Shown here: one piece after another, positions 63,001 through 64,000 of the stretch
Position numbering within the stretch: the stretch's first letter is position 1
How the letters are laid out: the number at the start of each line of letters is the position of its first letter
Assembly (NCBI GenBank): GCA_018524345.1
Contig: JADQAZ010000003.1
Coordinates: 1-64,000 of the forward strand
Origin: Harenicola maris
GTDB lineage: Bacteria > Pseudomonadota > Alphaproteobacteria > Rhodobacterales > Rhodobacteraceae
DNA: 64,000 bases
Direction of reading: 5' to 3'
Position numbers and translations under genes: made by a program
The notes under the pieces: generated by a model
What the model saw: the letters and a program-made list of their open reading frames with translations, nothing else
What the model was told of the DNA's origin: nothing
The model's database searches: none

Positions 63001-63510
63001 TTAGCTCTCGCTCAGGGCGACCTTCATGTCCTTGACCTCGTAGATGACCTCTCCGTCCGCCTCGACGATGCCATCGGCGACGCCCATGGTCAGGCGGCGG
63101 GTCTGGATCGCTTTGGTGAAGTCGATCTTGTAGGTCAGCATCTTGCGGTCAGGGCGCACCATGCCCTTGAGCTTTACCTCGCCCACGCCAAGGGCATAGC
63201 CGCGCCCCTGCCAGCCGCGCCAGCCGAGGTTGAACCCCGTCAGCTGCCACAGCCCGTCAAGGCCAAGACAGCCGGGCATGATCGGGTTGCCGGGGAAGTG
63301 GCAGTCGAAGAACCACAGCTCGGGTGTGATGTCGAATTCGGCCAGCACATGGCCCTTGCCATGGGCCCCGCCGTCGCCGGAGATATCGGTGATCCGGTCC
63401 ATCATCAGCATCGGCGGCGCAGGAAGCTGCGCGTTGCCGGGGCCGAAGAGTTCCCCGCGGGCGCATTTAAGCAGCCCTTCCTTGTCGAATGATGTTGGGT
63501 AATCGGTCAT
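63001..63510 (-). CDS. fabA: 3-hydroxydecanoyl-ACP dehydratase/isomerase FabA
   Basis: This 169-residue hot-dog-fold protein has the active-site His71 and Asp85 in [16 protein letters not shown]. It dehydrates 3-hydroxydecanoyl-ACP and isomerises the trans-2 bond to cis-3, which starts unsaturated fatty acid synthesis. It is divergent from irr across 183 bp and would normally be followed by fabB. Confidence 0.95.
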   Translation of the reverse strand: MTDYPTSFDKEGLLKCARGELFGPGNAQLPAPPMLMMDRITDISGDGGAHGKGHVLAEFDITPELWFFDCHFPGNPIMPGCLGLDGLWQLTGFNLGWRGWQGRGYALGVGEVKLKGMVRPDRKMLTYKIDFTKAIQTRRLTMGVADGIVEADGEVIYEVKDMKVALSES

Positions 63511-63627
63511 GCCGCTTTGCCCCCTCTGCTGCCTCTTTTACCTGTTCTTTTCGGTGTAACACCCGCTGTTTGCCGGGTGCAAGTGGCCACAGGGCGGGGC
63601 GCATAGCCGCAGGGTTTGGGAAACTGT

Positions 63628-63657
63628 TTGAAATATAAGGGGATGGCACCTTATATA
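63628..63657 (+). promoter_or_regulatory. irr promoter with overlapping dyad
   Basis: TTGAAA at 63628-63633 and TATATA at 63652-63657 are spaced by 18 bp. ATATAAGG (63633-63640) and CCTTATAT (63649-63656) make a perfect 8-bp inverted repeat over the -10 element. This suggests autoregulation or other repression. Confidence 0.5.
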
Positions 63658-63693
63658 GAGGGTATTGACAGGATCAACGGACCCAAGCGCACC

Positions 63694-64000
63694 ATGATGG
63701 CTCAGGCACGACAACGTGGAACACAATGGCTTAGCAAAGGCGGGCTGCGCCCGACGCGGCAGCGCGTGGCGCTTGCTGCGCTGTTGGTCGGGGACGGGCA
63801 GGATCGCCATGTCACCGCAGAGAGCCTGTTTGAGGCAAGCCAGAATTCCGGTGAAAAAGTATCGCTGGCCACGGTTTACAACACTCTGCGTGCCTTTTGC
63901 AGCGCGGGGATTATGCAAGAGATCACCGTGGACGGGGCGCGCAGTTATTTCGACACCCGCATGGATGACCATCCGCATTTCTTCTGGGAGGACTGTGCGA
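63694..64000 (+). CDS. irr: Iron response regulator Irr (Fur family), partial
   Basis: The first 102 codons of a Fur-family protein are seen: GLRPTRQRVALAALLVGDGQDRHVTAESLFEAS, then VSLATVYNTLRAFCSAGIMQEI, then YFDTRMDDHPHFFWEDC. The early DRHVTAE and the DDHPHF histidine region fit Irr, which represses or activates iron and heme genes in alphaproteobacteria. It runs off the end of the window. The ATG at 63694 and the next at 63697 are both possible starts. It is divergent from fabA. Confidence 0.9.
   Translation, partial: MMAQARQRGTQWLSKGGLRPTRQRVALAALLVGDGQDRHVTAESLFEASQNSGEKVSLATVYNTLRAFCSAGIMQEITVDGARSYFDTRMDDHPHFFWEDCA

Overview
The window looks like chromosomal DNA of a marine-type alphaproteobacterium of the Rhodobacterales (Roseobacter group). 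The evidence is the high GC content, dense operons with ATGA and TAATG overlaps, an NDUFS4-like complex I accessory subunit, a fabA/fabB/fabI block divergent from the Fur-family regulator irr, and many transporters for small organic acids and phosphodiesters. I see no insertion sequence, prophage, CRISPR array or replication origin. One tRNA gene is present, tRNA-Arg(UCU).

Layout. 1-4.5 kb: a small catabolic cluster with a DHDPS-fold lyase, an aspartate dehydrogenase-like enzyme, a LysR regulator and an aldehyde dehydrogenase. 4.6-7.1 kb: a small membrane protein, a DedA protein, an aromatic aminotransferase and a stand-alone hemP that is only 55 codons long. 7.3-11.1 kb: a tight operon of a divergent M19 dipeptidase-like protein, a 557-residue protein of unknown function, a DUF3726 protein and a 2H phosphoesterase-like protein. 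11.2-17.1 kb: a glycerol-3-phosphate-type ABC importer operon (ugpBAEC) behind a Pho-box-like promoter, followed by an inositol-monophosphatase-family enzyme and a second, divergent ugpE paralogue. 17.1-26.1 kb: a TctDE-type two-component system divergent from a tripartite tricarboxylate transporter (tctC, then a TctA-TctB fusion), a PrpF-family isomerase, a D-2-hydroxyacid dehydrogenase and a TcuA-like flavoprotein. Together these look like uptake and breakdown of a tricarboxylate.

26.1-33.5 kb: a redox and signalling block. An H-NOX protein and a hybrid histidine kinase follow three genes for a five-heme cytochrome c, a Tll0287-like c-heme protein and a small membrane protein of cytochrome b type. 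Next come oxyR and divergent katG. 33.6-43.4 kb: a DEAD-box helicase with a long basic tail, a TauE/SafE permease, a DUF3179 protein, two related small secreted proteins (one AT-richer), uvrB, the NDUFS4-like subunit and a MYG1-family protein. 43.4-48.4 kb: an imelysin, di-heme DUF1111, imelysin and DUF1513 operon, probably for iron. 48.6-59.1 kb: tRNA-Arg, then minus-strand genes for an enolase-superfamily dehydratase and an alcohol dehydrogenase, then a seven-gene operon holding pcaB and pcaD among unrelated functions, then an M50 protease. 59.2-64 kb: fabI, fabB, a two-component pair placed between fabB and fabA, fabA, and the start of irr.

The best candidates for something undescribed are the H-NOX/multiheme cytochrome block, the M19-like/unknown/DUF3726 operon, and the two-component pair inside the fab operon. 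All functional statements are inferred from motifs and context read by eye; no database search was run.
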